DNA from: Liolophura sinensis
Taxonomy: Eukaryota > Mollusca > Polyplacophora > Chitonida > Chitonidae
Direction: 5' to 3'
Length of the DNA: 64,000 nt
Assembly (NCBI RefSeq): GCF_032854445.1
Contig: NC_088304.1
Coordinates: 2,542,001 to 2,606,000 of the forward strand
The number at the start of each line of letters is the position of its first letter. Position 1 is the stretch's first letter. Both the position numbers and the translations under genes were made by a program. Below are positions 44,041 to 57,554 of this stretch, one piece after another. The notes under the pieces are model-generated. The model was not told the DNA's origin, did no database searches, and saw nothing but the letters and a program-made list of their open reading frames with translations.

Positions 44041-44545
44041 CTACACCATACTACACTAAACTTCACTACACTATACTTAGACTGTACTATACTACATACT
44101 ATTCTATACTATACATAGTATATTATATACTATGTATTATTTATACTAAATACTATACTATAGTACACTATGTTCCATACAATACTATATAATATACTAT
44201 ACGACTACTATACTATACTGTGCGACTGGTATACTGTACTGTACTATACACTATACTATACACTGTACTATACTATACTACACTATACTATATACTATAC
44301 TATATTGTACTACACTATACTACACTTTACCATACTACACTATACTACACTACACTAAACTGCACTACACTACCCTACACTATACTACACTACACCATAC
44401 TACAGTATACTAAACATTATGCTGTGCTGTGCTATGGTATGTTATGCCATGCCATGTCAAGCCACGCCATGCCATGCCATGCTATGCTATGCTATGCTTT
44501 GTTATGCTATGTTACACTATACGATACTATTATATTATACTACAC
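44041..44545 (+). repeat. Pentanucleotide satellite (unit 3, first block)
   Basis: ACTAC/ACTAT pentamers ending in GCCAT/GCTAT runs, parallel to 6056-6560 in unit 1. Followed at 44570-44645 by a truncated SINE piece (GCAGCAACCTGCGGATGGTCG). Confidence 0.85.
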
Positions 44546-44885
44546 ATCAATAACGCATCCCCCGTGCGCCTCGACCGTACGTGCGAAGGCCCGCAGCAAC
44601 CTGCGGATGGTCGTGGGTGTCCCCCGGGCTCGTCGCGGTTATTATTTCTTCTTTTCTGATGCCCATTGCTGCAGTCAGAATTTCCCATTCCTACCTTTAG
44701 CAGTTTCTTGTACTTGCTGTCATTGGACGCTTCCTTTTCCTATCACCATCTTTGTCTCTCCTGCGTGAAGAATAAAGAGCTAATGGTTTTGTCGAACAGG
44801 CAAACAAGATCTTGCAGATATCGGCAACAGTTAATGCCGGTTACAGTGCTGTTTGCTATTCAGTGTGCTGCATGGCACAGTATAA

Positions 44886-45118
44886 TATCCAGGTAGGGTG
44901 GTAACGTTACCCCGCCCGCAACAATGGGCTGGTCGTGTAGCTTGTGGACAATTAACAAGACGTTAGTAAGGAGATCCACAGTCCATTTCGTGTCTGGGCG
45001 CTGTTGCTGGGCCCAGGTGAGCGGGTCAGAGGAGTGCACTCATGTCAGCCCGCCTCCCCACGCGATGCACGGCCGACAGAACGGCGGACACTCAGACCGG
45101 TGTGTCTCGACTCCGGAC
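44886..45118 (+). repeat. Second right inverted repeat block (unit 3)
   Basis: Near-identical to 26259-26493 in unit 2 and in opposite orientation to 37380-37600. Two right-end blocks in one unit suggest a composite made by recombination of two unit types. Confidence 0.6.
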
Positions 45119-46790
45119 ACTTACTCTATACTACACTACAGTATACTTATACTACACCATACTTGCACTATACTACACTATGCCACACTACACTATACTT
45201 GTACAATATACACTACACTATAGCTGTGCTATACTACACTACACTACAGTTGTACTATGCTATATTATACTTATACTACACTATACTACACTACACTATA
45301 TTATACTTGTACTGTACGACACTAAACCACACTACACTACAGTTGTACTATACTACACTACACTACATTCCACTACATTATAGTTGTTCTATACTATACT
45401 ACACAATACGGCGAAAAACACCAATCAAATAAATAAATATACTACACTGCACCACACTATACCTATACTACACTACACAACACTAAACTATACCTATACC
45501 ATGCTACATTACACTATACTACACTGAACTATGCGTAAACTATACTATTCTACACTACACTACACTACACCACACTACACTACACTACACTACACTACGC
45601 TACACTACACTACGCTACATTACAATACACTACACTTCACTATACCTATACTATACTACACTACACTACACTACACTACACTTATACTATACTACACTAC
45701 ACTACATAATACCTATACTTTACCATCCTATAGTTGCACTATACTATAATACACTACACAACACTATACCTATACTTTACTACACTACACTACTCAACAA
45801 TACACTACAGTACACTATACCTATACTACACTACACTACGCGGCGCCGCGCCGCGCCACGCCACGCTGCACTACGCTGCACTGCACTGCACTACACTACA
45901 TTTCACTACACTATAGTTGTTCTATACTATACTACACAATACGGCGGAAAACACCGATCAAATAAATAAATATACTACACTGCACTACACTATACCTATA
46001 CTACACTACACAACACTAAACTATACCTATACCATGCTACATTACACTACACTACACTGAACTATGCGTAAACTATACTATTCTACACTACACTACACTA
46101 CACCACACTACACTACACTACACTACACTACGCTACACTACGCTACATTACAATACACTACACTTCACTATACCTATACTATACTACACTACACTACACT
46201 ACACTACACTACACTACACTACACTACACTACACTTCACTACACTACACTTATACTATACTACACTACACTACACTACACTACACTACATAATACCTATA
46301 CTTTAATACTTTACTATACTTTACTTTACTATAGTTGTACTATACTATAATAGACTACACAACACTATACCTATACTATACTACACTACACTACTCAACA
46401 ATACACTACAGTACACTATACCTATACTACACTACACTACACTACGCCGCGCCGCGCCGCGCCGCACCGCACCGCACCGCACCGCACCACACCGCACCGC
46501 ACTGCACTGCACTGCACTGCACTGCACTGCACTGCACTGCACTGCACTATACTTATACTCTACTAAACCAGTGAAGTACACCAGAGTACAGTGTAGCGCA
46601 GTGTAGTGTAGTACATACTGTGGCGTAGTGTTATGTTATGTAGTCTGTGATGTTACACAGTACAGTGTGTTATGCAGTGTTGTCTGTTTTCAGTATACTA
46701 CACACTATAGTATAAATATAGTACAGTATACTGTATGGTATAGTATACTCTATAGTATTTTTAGTATAGTACTTTTTGCTACTGTTTGTT
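45119..46790. repeat. Pentanucleotide satellite with 533-bp internal duplication and strand switch
   Basis: RCYRY pentamers in sense orientation to about 46560. The segment starting near 45390 (with its SINE tail) is repeated at an offset of about 533 bp. A stepwise GCCGC, ACCGC, ACTGC series occupies 46446-46545. After 46570 the orientation reverses (GTGTAGTGTAGT) and fades out. Confidence 0.85.
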
Positions 46791-47278
46791 ATTTGTTACA
46801 GTATACGTCAATGTTTTGTACGATAGGGACAAGGAGAGGTAATCCTTGGGGATTACAAAACATGGCTTGGAGCGTGGAGTTATATATGCACTTTTGTGAA
46901 CCTCTCCTATATATTTTTTGTGAATTTCCTCTATACAGGCCAACATAGAGCGCGCGTAACAGAAGAGACTAATGTATGATATAGGATTTTGGATGTGCAC
47001 CAAATGTAAAGTTGATCAGTGGTGGCATTACTTAGATGTATGTCGTGCTGGAACCAAATGGCTCCCGTTGTAATATACACCGAGTGCATGTATAAGACAA
47101 ATGGTGTCCATACTGGTACATTTGTATATGTTATTATACACCTAAGTGTCCAGCGCCTAATATATTATGTAGTAAACACAACTGTCCAATATTTTTAATA
47201 TATTGGATAGTTGTAACTGTGACGTCACACATACGGACTACTTTTCGTTTGTCGACAAACAGACGACACAGCACGATG

Positions 47279-47780
47279 TTCGTCCATGCTCGTCCTGAAA
47301 AATCTGTCTCCGGACAGTCCGTTCTACCTTACACCAATTCTCGAATGTCGCCTCAAACCTGATGCAGCTGTGTGGTATTACTCCTCTTCAATGGGGGAGC
47401 ATGCTTTGGCAGAGATAATAAAGAGGGCAGCCGAGGCTGCTGGACTGAAAGACCGGAAAACTAATCACTCGGTCCAAAACTCAAAATTCAACTCCACAAG
47501 CCGACCAGACAGTGTACCATGCTATAAAAAGGCCACTAAACTGACAACAAGCACATCGAATTTCTCCACGAACTGGATTGCTGTTCTACACATGGCTGTA
47601 AAAAGAGGTCGTCGCAAGCTCAACTTTGCAGACGACTTGGCTCCCAGGGAGGCGTGGATTTATAGCACAAGGCGAAAGGATGTTGTACAGACCAAACCAG
47701 TTTTATCTGCTCTCGTTGTTTCACAGCTGAAAGCTACGAGAAGAACGCAGCTGAATTTCCACAATGGTATCTGCACATAG
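47279..47780 (+). pseudogene. Crypton-like tyrosine recombinase C-terminal remnant (unit 3)
   Basis: The frame is open from 47286 to 47780. The N-terminal 70 residues resemble the catalytic-domain end of DUF3504/Crypton tyrosine recombinases: WYYSSSMGEHAL, AEAAGL, then TNHSV. The residue after HSV should be the catalytic Arg but is Gln, and the following Ser-Arg-Leu helix and GH box are missing, replaced after a gap by a YKKAT segment. The C-terminal 60 residues (KRGRRKLNF onward) are unassigned. The fragment is not catalytic. Confidence 0.5.
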
Positions 47781-49145
47781 TTGTTACAAAATACTATTAA
47801 CTGAACTGAAACTGATGGATAGTACATTTGTGTAGGTTGACGCCCACTTCCACATCGTACAAGTACTTATATTATACACGACGAAAAGCATAGCTTATAC
47901 GGAATGACAATAACATGTACCTGTAGTTGTCATCGCATATATGTATGACTTTAGAATCACCAGGAGAATAGAATGATACTTATTGTGTATCAAACATAGG
48001 GAAAGAATAGTAAATACACATTAAATTTTAAACTTAAAACACAAAATTACCAATATAACACCACTGGCAAATGGACATGCCTTGTCAAAATTCAAATTCA
48101 ACGTTTGAAAATTGGGAATCTCAAGTCTGGCTAGATTTGTCCGTGTCATAAATCGGAACTTCAAAGTCGTCCACCTTGGGCTCAAATTGATGCGGCAGCA
48201 TATTTTCTTATATGTAGTTAGAATTCAAATAAAAAATGACATCGCTTTGATACGAATTTTCATGTTATTTAAGCCGGCTGGATGGGGTTGGCCATCTGTG
48301 ACGAAACTGGCTGAGCCGCTCCGGGCGGCCGGCTGGAGATCGGCTAGGGCGTTACATCTATTGTTTTTGAAGGATTTAAAGTCATTATTACGTTTCTCAG
48401 AAGCCCTCCAAGTAGCATACTATTTAAACAGGTTATAATCTTTATAATTAGGACAAGTAGCTAAATCTGAACACTAATCCTTCAACACTGACAGCCTTGT
48501 CGTTTCAAATACGAGTCGAAATTAGGAAAATGTTATGCGTTTCCACATCAGAATGAAACTGAACTTCCAAACTCAGAAAAAAGAAAAGAGGTCTGCATTC
48601 AAAATCAACTGAAAATCCTTTCTATACGAAAAATCTCATTAAATATATATATTTTTTCTTATAAAATATCATATCAAGGTAACCTTTCATTGATTTATTT
48701 ACAGCCTCACTGACGAGCATATTCTGTTTACCAGGCCCACACAGAAGAGCTTGGGTTAGTCGTTTTTTTACGACAAACTTGCCGAGCTGAGGTCGTATTC
48801 TGTTCATCCCAGAGACCCCAGACCCCAGACCCCACAGGTGTAAACAGGACAGGTGCACAATGTTTGACAAACATTCAAACTTTTCAAACAGAGGCTTATG
48901 CGTTTTACAAGGACGTGTATAAGCTGATGACTGCTTTGCTGTTCCGCTATATAATGATTGTCAAATAGGCCTTTTTGTATTTAGATGGGTACTCCTGGCC
49001 GTTTTTTGTGTACATTTGTTGTTAAGTAACGACCTTGCTCGAGATAGGGTTTGCTCTTAATCCACTGGCAAAAGATAAACGGTGGAAATAGCACTAGTTT
49101 GACATTTGAATTGGATGTCATGACTATAATATATCCACGTTCGTT
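47781..49145. other. Gene-free segment (unit 3)
   Basis: Counterpart of 28513-29770, with about 100 extra bases at 47975-48070 (an AT-rich stretch with AAATTTTAAACTTAAAAC) and two copies of CCCCAGA near 48815. No gene seen. Confidence 0.45.
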
Positions 49146-50027
49146 GTAAGGTCTTCCAGCAAACTACGGATGGTCGTGGATGTCCGTGGGCATTGCCCAA
49201 TTTCCTCGCATCATAATGCTGTCCGCGGTCGTCTGTCCTATAGGTGAAATGTTCCATCAAATAAATAAAAAAATATATAAATAAATATTACACATCCTTG
49301 TAATATATACCTTCTCACATCGTTGGAAACTAAAGGCCCATTCCTTCTTACAGCTCTGTTCAGTATTTATGTATCATTTCTGACATATTCATTTGGGAAT
49401 TTGTATTTAACTTTGCTTTTGGAAATCTTTCTTGGAATTATAAACTGTAAATACCCTTTCATGGTTTACGAGCAGTGAACGATTGTCGGACAAACTGACC
49501 TTCATATTTTCGCTAACCAGAGCTCTCATTTCTGCCACTTCTTTACCATAACTGTAAATGTTTTTATGGCTATGTTTTTTTAGCTGATGACAAAAATCTT
49601 GGTGATAACTCTATTAGAAAAGCCTTTGACACACACCAGACTCTTTGTCTTCCTTCAACCATTTTGACAGATCAGTCTTATGGATTTCAGAGAAAGCGAT
49701 CAAATATGCGACATTCTGTCTCAACATAACAATAACAATTATCTGACTGACCACAAATGTTAACTTCATGGAAATCAGAATAAATCCATTACCTTATTCT
49801 CCCAATCTCTGGTTCAGTCGGCTCGATCCGCTAAAGTGTGAACACTTTTATTACCGTTACCAGTCCTAGAATCTCTAACTCGTCTGATCTGGATGCATCT
49901 GGTCTAACTTCATAAACATATATTACTTTCAGCATTGAGAAATGCAAAGTCTGGATACAAGTTAAGTAAAAGATGCATCAATTATTGCTCAGACACGCCT
50001 GGTCACTATAACATTAACGGTTTGTGC

Positions 50028-50365
50028 GTGCGTGCGTGCTTGGGGTTTAACGTCGTACTCAACAATTTTTCAGTCATATGACGACGAAGGAATCATTTGG
50101 GTGCATGTACGTGTAATGTGCCTCCTTGTTGCAGGACGGATTTCCACCGCTCTTTTATTTAGTGCTGCTTCACTGAGACGACTTACCGAAGGCAAGTAAG
50201 CTACCCCGCCCGAGCCATTATACTGATACGGGTCAACCAGTCGTTGCACTAGCCCCTTCATGCTTCCTGTTTGAAAGTCTTAGGTGCGACTCGATCAAGG
50301 ATTGATCCTTGATCTACCGGTCCCGAAGCGGACGCTCTACCAACTAGGCTATTCGGGCCGGTTTA
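50028..50365 (-). mobile_element. tRNA-derived SINE, family 1, reverse orientation (unit 3)
   Basis: Same insertion as 30645-30990, with the CGTGCGTGCGTG tail and tRNA-like head. It was therefore present before units 2 and 3 separated. Confidence 0.75.
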
Positions 50366-50847
50366 AACGGTTTGTCATCTGTCTGATAGTTTTCAGCCCA
50401 CGGTCTCTCGCCACGATGCGCTGAAAGCCCATAGGCTTAAATGCTCGTTTCATGTACTGCTATCGGTCTGTCATCTTCTATCCTTCAATCCAGAAATGCC
50501 ACGTCCATTTGTCCGTCATAATCCGTCTACTCCAACAGCGTCCTTCCGTCCGTTTCCACGTACGTATTTCCACGTCTGACCTTCCGTCTGTCTGTCATCC
50601 TGTTTCCCTCTGTTTACCATTGATTGTCCATTTGTCCGTCATCACTCATATACTTGCTCCACAGCGTCCTTCCGTCTGTCTCTCATCGTGTTTCCTTTTG
50701 TTCACCATTGGTTGCGGTCCATTTATCCGTCATCATCCATCTTCTTGTCCCACAGCGTACTTCCGCCTGTTCGTCATCGTAGTTCCGTCTGTTTACCGTG
50801 ATTTTCCCTTTGTCCATCATCATCCATCTACTTGTCCTTACACACCA

Positions 50848-51008
50848 GTCCCGATAGCTCAGTTGGCAGTGCGTCCGCTTCGAGTGGGCGGTAGATCCAG
50901 GATCAATCCAGGGTGAGGTTACATCTCAGGCCTAAGCTCCTTCATCATCATATGACTGAAAAAAATGTTAAGTTCTAGGTAAAACCTTAAGCACTCACTC
51001 ACTCACTC
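50848..51008 (+). mobile_element. tRNA-derived SINE, family 1, internally deleted (unit 3)
   Basis: Same as 31470-31630, including the same internal deletion and the TTAAGCACTCACTCACTCAC end. It follows the minisatellite at 50460-50840. Confidence 0.7.
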
Positions 51009-54000
51009 CTTCCCTCCACCATTGTCCTTAAACGTTGTTCTATATTTTCATCATGACATTTGCTTTTTACCTGCACATTATTATTTTTTATCATCTTTTG
51101 CCAGGTAAATATTGTAAGAGACATGTCTTACTTCACTAGTGTTATCAGATAAAGCATGTTATAAATACTTACTGCAAGAGTAAGCTTACTCATTCCATGT
51201 GGGGTCTGCATTCTTCCTGCTGGTGACCTTCGACTTTCTTAGTTTTGCATCTCCCAAACCTACTTTTTAGTCTAATCACGACCATTACCTTTTTCTTGCG
51301 ATGACATATGAACTGAATTTAAAACATTGTGCATTCTGTTACATATCATATTGTACTCTTCATCTTTTTAATGCAAAGTCATACAACTATCAACTAACCA
51401 TTCTGGCCGTAATCAAATAGACTTTAACTGTATCTAATCACAGCTAAATAATGCGACGGCTCGCCATGTCATGTGAAAAGACAATAGTGTGGTCTTAAAC
51501 AGTGGCCATACTTCTTGTGGTCATTAAACTACTGCTTTCCCGCACAAATTCTTTAAAGACTGCCGTCAGTTCATTACGAGGTGCCTTTTCCAACCGCAGT
51601 ATAGAGCCTAGGAACACAGCTCTTGCGACCCAAGCACTAAATACCACAGACACTGGACGATTGTAGCAGGGATACTACAAAGTTTTGGCTACAGATATAT
51701 AATCCAATGTTCCTCTTGCTCTTTGGACAATAATAAAGGCGATGTCACAGAGTAGCCTATTTCCTTTCTTAAAACATGTTTTCAAACCATATGCTCGCCA
51801 TTTCGCCAGCATATAAGGTTAAGATTAAATAAATCTGAAGGATATCTTGGCTCCGACATCTGTAGTTTACGGTCTCAGATTGCAGCCCATGACCTCCGGG
51901 GTCAAGGCCACTGTTAATGATAACGCGGGATGGAATCCAGCCAACCCCGATGATAGTGCACGGGCTCGGTATAAAGATTTGTGGATATTTGGCTAGTTGC
52001 TGAAATTTCCTCCTCCCGTGATTTCCTCAGCTGTGTCAGTGAAATGAACAACTTAATTCTTAGCTAACAACTGTCAACATAATTTCACCATCTTGTTTAT
52101 TTATTTCGTTCTTGATTTAGGCAATATTCAAGAAATTGCCACATATCGCCATGACGTGTCCCTCATTTGCGTTCAGAAAACACTGTTTAGATACTCTAAA
52201 TGCTGGTTTCTGTCTGACCATATGCTCATACAGTCAACCGAATGAGAAAAGCCAGTTCCATGAATAATTTTATGTCTGTGGTTAATATATAGAGAGTAGA
52301 AAGCAAACAGTTACATTTCTCTCTCGTTTTTTTTATTTCGGAAAGTAAAGATAGGTATATGTTGTTCATCACATATGTTAATCATGCGAAAAAAGTAAAA
52401 CTGTGTCTTCATGATACATTTACAACAATACGATTAAAAAGAGCAGACAAAATGTCCTAAAACTGATAAGATGATTTTTGTCACCCAACTGGTCGGAATA
52501 GTAAAGCATTCCACATACTTCTAACTGGTCAAATTGACGTCGCCCAAGGACATGACATTTATCCAAAACTGTTTGTGGGGTACAGAAGAAACAACTGCTG
52601 ACTGCTTTTACAAGCCTCCATCCTAACTTCCTCCTTTAAAATCATTCTTATTTTGTCCGATGGTTTTGTCATTTTAACGTTGTTTCAGAAATTGGCATTC
52701 GTCATAAGGCCCAAAATGGAAAGCAGGCCACTTTGAGCTACCCGTCCGGAAAATGAATTATCGGTGTAATTTAACTGGCCAAAACAAAAAAACCTGCGGA
52801 GATAAGACAGTCTAAATCTACACCTTGAAACGGACATTCGTATACCAGCTGTCAACCATAACCGCAAGGCCAATTTCTGATTAACAAAGAAACCAAGAAT
52901 GTAATGCTACTTTAAACTGAGTCATGCAAAGAGAAGCAATCAACAGTTTTCAATGATGACTGAAAGAGTCAAGTTACATGTACATATATGTTCTGCACGA
53001 ATGAATTAAAAACAGAATAAAACAGCGAGTACCACCTATGCCAGATTATATTTAATGTTCATAATATACCGTCATCGCATTAATAGAGGTTAAATACTAA
53101 TTAAAGATGATTATTATTTTAAGACTGGTCGAACAAAAACTCCGTTGTAGATAAGAAGAAAATACATCGATAATATTGGATAATTTATTCCCATATTTCA
53201 AAATCTATAGTTGCTTTTTCTTCTTTTATTTAACCCAGAACTGCGGAAATATAGCTGAGTTGGTCGAACGGCAGTTCAATATTATTGGTTGATATACCTG
53301 AAGGCCTAACATTTAACGTGACCACGGTACATTTTCACAAAAGCTGCATGTAGAGAGGAATCCATGGAAATAAACCTTGTTCAGGTTGGTCGAAGACTCA
53401 AATCTTAATACCCCTTGTGTATCGTGCACATTCAAAAAGCCCAAAACAGTCTTTTGATGACATTTTATTAAATTAGATGCCCGTATTTGATACCAGTGGT
53501 GGTCAATAAATTTCTTGCAGAAGTCCAGTAAGGTTCGTATTTGATAAATTTAGCTACCCAACCTTAGTTAAATCTTGTGGAGAGGTAATGCTAGGTAAAA
53601 CTTCAACAATAACTTCATTCAGTATTCAGAGAATTGCCATCACCCTCTCACCACTGCCCTCCCCCACCCCTCCCCTCTTTAAAATGAAACACACCACCGT
53701 TTGCTACACACCACCATCATCAGACGGGGCTTCTCATTTTATAAAGCATAGCCAACGCTTCTCCAACAGCCACCATAAAACATCCCTTCTTGAGTCTGCT
53801 TAAGGCCTTCAGCTATTCTACAGACTACATATTTATAACAGTATATAATAATACCTCATTGCTTTTCTACAGATTACCTATTTATAACATTATATAATAA
53901 TACATCTTGCTATTCTAAAGACTACCCATATATAACAGTATATGATAATATTTCATCGCTAGTGTAAATTGACAAGTAAATAATGCTACCCTTGTATACA

Positions 54001-54085
54001 CAATGGCTAAATTTAAATATATGCAAAATAAATCATTTCCATCATATGGCCTGTAAATCATGATTAAATGTAATCTTTCCAGGAT
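51009..54085. other. Quiet 3' flank of synthetase copy 3
   Basis: Counterpart of 16946-20015 without the unit 2 deletion. No gene seen. Confidence 0.55.
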
Positions 54086-54186
54086 TACAAATTTTACCCT
54101 TCATTATCTCTTCCGCCATCTTGGTCAGTAACAGTCTATCACATTTCCCGGACGTCGTCTACTTGCCTACAAGTAATCTTCCAGGT

Positions 54187-55830
54187 TTAAGACTTCTGAG
54201 TTTTACCCTTAATGATCTCTTCGGCCATCTTGGTCAGTGACAGTCTATCACATTTCCCGGACGTCGTCTTTGGAAAAGAGTCCATGAGCAGGAAATGTCC
54301 TGGCATGTAACCAAGACCATCTGGCGCAAGAGACGGACTGAAGATGTCCTCTGCACGCCGCTTGATATCTTCTGTGGTTATGCGTGTGTCTGGTGTGAGC
54401 GTAATACAAGCGCAAACCTCCTGGTGCAATATGTCGTCATCCACACCAACAACAACAACTTCCTCAATCTCTTCAAAGTTTTCCTGAATCTTCCTCTCCA
54501 CGAATGAGGGAAAAATTTTCACCGAAGCCCGTTTAAGCATTTCAGTCTTCCTACCTATGATGACGATTCGTCCGTCTTGGTGGATTAGTGCTACATCTCC
54601 GGTATGGTACCAACCGTCTTCGTCCACAATAGGCACTCTGGAACCGTCAAGGTAGACATAAGCTTTGGCACATGCTGGTCCACGCAAACAGAGTTCCCCC
54701 TGTGTTTTCACACAGACGACTTCACCTTTTTCATCCACCACTCTAACTTCGCAGCCAGAGCAGGGGTACCCAGCTGTACCGAGTTCAAAGCCCAGCCCTG
54801 TTGCCACCTTCAAACCGATGAAATGCAAACATTCAGAAGAGCCGTAGGCGGAGACGACGGACCCTGAAACTTCGCACTCACCCTTTGTCCTGCGGCTATC
54901 GAGGTGGAGAGAAACGGCATCCTGTCTAACAGATCAGGTCTTCTCTGTAAGCTGTTTAGTCTATATTCCATCAGTAAAGCAGCATCTGGGCGTTCAGAAG
55001 ATAAAACGTTCACGAAGAACTCATCGTCTGAGTCTGAGTTGACTTTCGCCTTGATGTAGACTGTAGTCAACCCGATACCAAGGTACAAAATTGGTTGGCC
55101 GCCTATCCAAGACATCGGTCTGTCGTTAGCAACGATTGTGTCCTCTTCCAACTCGCAAAAATCTCCCATTGAATACACTCCCGCTAGGATTGAGGCATGG
55201 GTGTGCACAACGAGCTTAGGCATTCCACTACTACCAGAGGTCAACACCATCATCGCTTCGTCGTCGGCGTGCACTTCGGGAAGGTCAACATCTGGAACCT
55301 GGTTGTCTTCTGTCAAACCGAAGAGGTCAAAGGTCGTTATCTTATCTTTATGGTCCTGAAATGTTGTCAGGATGACGCTACGATGATGAGCCTTGGAAAG
55401 GTCTCCTTTAGATTGCTTCAATTCTGTTACAGTTGCCACGCATCCTATCCCTTTGGCGATCTTTGTAAATTCTTTCTCATCGAAGGATGGCGAGTTGATA
55501 ACAGTGCCACCGGTCATGTTTATACCGAAATAAGTTATGGTCCAGTTTGTCGGTGTGTCCACAAGTATGGCTACTTTGTCACCTGCTCTGATGCCATGTC
55601 TGACAAAATGTCGGGCCAACCAGTCGGACTTGTCTGCCACTTGTTTCCTTGTCAAGGTATCCCTGGGTTGTCCGGCTTGTCTGAAGACAAACGCCATTTT
55701 GTCTGGGTTGGCCTTCGCCAGCTCTCGTATTCTGTCCGAAATTGTGCGAGGTAAGTCGAACACTGCCGAGGGCGTCTGGATGTAGCTCATCTTGAGGTCG
55801 CCATATCCATGTTTCTCCATGTCTGGTTCC
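54187..55830 (-). pseudogene. Acyl-CoA synthetase-like, copy 3, disrupted by 22-bp deletion
   Basis: Same gene as copies 1 and 2, but 22 bp are missing near 54871 (between GAAAC and TTCGCACTC on the plus strand). The deletion shifts the frame around residue 327, before the YGSSE motif. The product would stop about 18 codons later, with the P-loop but without the YGSSE, YHTGD, hinge and catalytic Lys motifs. The deleted segment is bounded by AAAC on both sides, typical of microhomology-mediated or slippage deletion. The downstream half (54187-54828) is otherwise intact, so inactivation looks recent. Confidence 0.9.
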
Positions 55831-56590
55831 CGGGAATAGAAATGCAAAGGAAGAAACAGTTGATATTCTTTTGTTTAGGTGGAAATTAACGGTGTTTGGA
55901 ACTGAACATTGTGTGCTAGTAGGCTTTGAATTAGCCGCCCAAACTTCCTGCTAAGTGTGTGCTTGGGGAAGGCAAAGGTATATTGCCTTATTTTTTCTCT
56001 GGGGTTATATACTATAATAGTATATTACGTCAAAAGCGTGTCTGATTACAGACGAGAATGAGAGGGGATCCCCTAAGTATACTATGCTATACTATAATAG
56101 ACTATGCTATACTATACTACACTATATTACACTATAATACTATGCTGTATGACATGGCATGGCATATCATGGCAAGTCATGGTGTCCGGTCGGCTTGTAG
56201 AGTTGAGTGTTGAACTGTGGCGCGCCAAAACGGATCAGTGGGTGGGTTGGATTGTCCCAATCGGGTTTCGTTTAGTCACCTGATTAGTGCATGCATGCTT
56301 TTGCATTAATATATGGCCAATACACGAGTAATGCCTCCACGTCTCCATCATACCTTTACCACATACATCTTAATAATGCCATCTACACGTCCAAAATTCT
56401 ATGATGAACATTAGTTTCATTTGTTCAGCGCACAACATAATACAAAATGATATATAGGAAAGGTCCACAGAAAGTGCTTATGTCACTCCATACACCAAGC
56501 CACGATCTATAATCCAAAGGATCACCTCTCCTTGTCTCTATCTTCATACTATTGAAGTATACTGCAACAAACAACAACCAGTAACAAACA
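55831..56590. other. 5' flank of synthetase copy 3
   Basis: The same flank as 258-1000, with the acceptor region at 55831-55850. No gene. Confidence 0.5.
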
Positions 56591-56888
56591 ATATACTCTA
56601 CTCTACTCTGTTATACTATGCTATGCTATGCTATGCTATGCTATGCTATACTATACAGCGTACTGTGCTGTATTGTATAGTTATACTATACTATGCGGTC
56701 TACTAAATAGCAGCCAACACTGCAAAACACACTGTACTATATAACAACACAACACTACATACTACACTACATTGCGCTGCACTGCACTCTGATATACTTT
56801 GCTGATGTAATGTAGTATAATGCAGTGTAGTGTAGTGTGATGTAGTGTAGTGTAGTGTAGTATAGTGTAGTGTAGTATAGTGTAGTGT

Positions 56889-57208
56889 AATATGTGGCGT
56901 GTCATGGTGTGGTGCAGTATAACGCAGTACACTGCCTACACACCTACGGCACATGACGCTGCAGTCAGGGTGTGAGCGTATCGGTGCCCGCCTGGGTGTC
57001 CGGCGTTCTGGCGGCCGTGCATCCAGGTAGGGAGTCGGGTTGACATAAGTGCACTCCTCATCCAGCTCTCCCACCAATGACCCGCTAAAAATAGCGCCCC
57101 GACAAGAAATGGACAGGGGATCTCCTGACTAACGTGTTGTTTATTGTTCACAAGCTACGCGATTTGCCCATCGGTGCGAGCGGAGCAATGTTTCCACCCT
57201 ACCTGGAA
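56889..57208 (-). repeat. Left inverted repeat of the Polinton remnant (unit 4)
   Basis: Homologue of 1323-1619, retaining GGAGATCCCC and GACTAACGTG bases that unit 1 has lost. Preceded on the left by GTAGT-orientation pentamers. Confidence 0.6.
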
Positions 57209-57554
57209 TGTGGGGGACTGCATGTGTTAGTGAAAGGGAGTCATGGAGCTTTTAGGGGCCGTTTGTGTTTGTTTTGATGTTTGGCCAACATTACCACTGA
57301 GCTTATCTTCAGGCGGTAGATATGGAGCCCAGGCATTTCCGCGGGTCGCTCTCAGTGCGCTGGACACGGTGGATTGTCTACTCGACATGAACATTACAAA
57401 GAACCAATTCGTCCAGTGGAGAGCTTTTACTCGACTCTGCTCTTCCATCGCAGTCCGCAGCGTCATTCTACCAACACGCAGTTGAGCCTTCACGATCATC
57501 ATTTCAGCTATCTCAAGGGCCCAACTCGTCACGACCAATCCTGCACGTACGAAG

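Larger units (their letters stand above)
36031..55573. repeat. Tandem array unit 3 (about 19.5 kb)
   Basis: This unit carries the left inverted repeat like units 1 and 4, a BEL/Pao fragment within the Polinton remnant, and both right-hand types in series (43119-44040 like units 1 and 4; 44600-50400 like unit 2). It therefore looks intermediate between the two classes. Confidence 0.85.
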
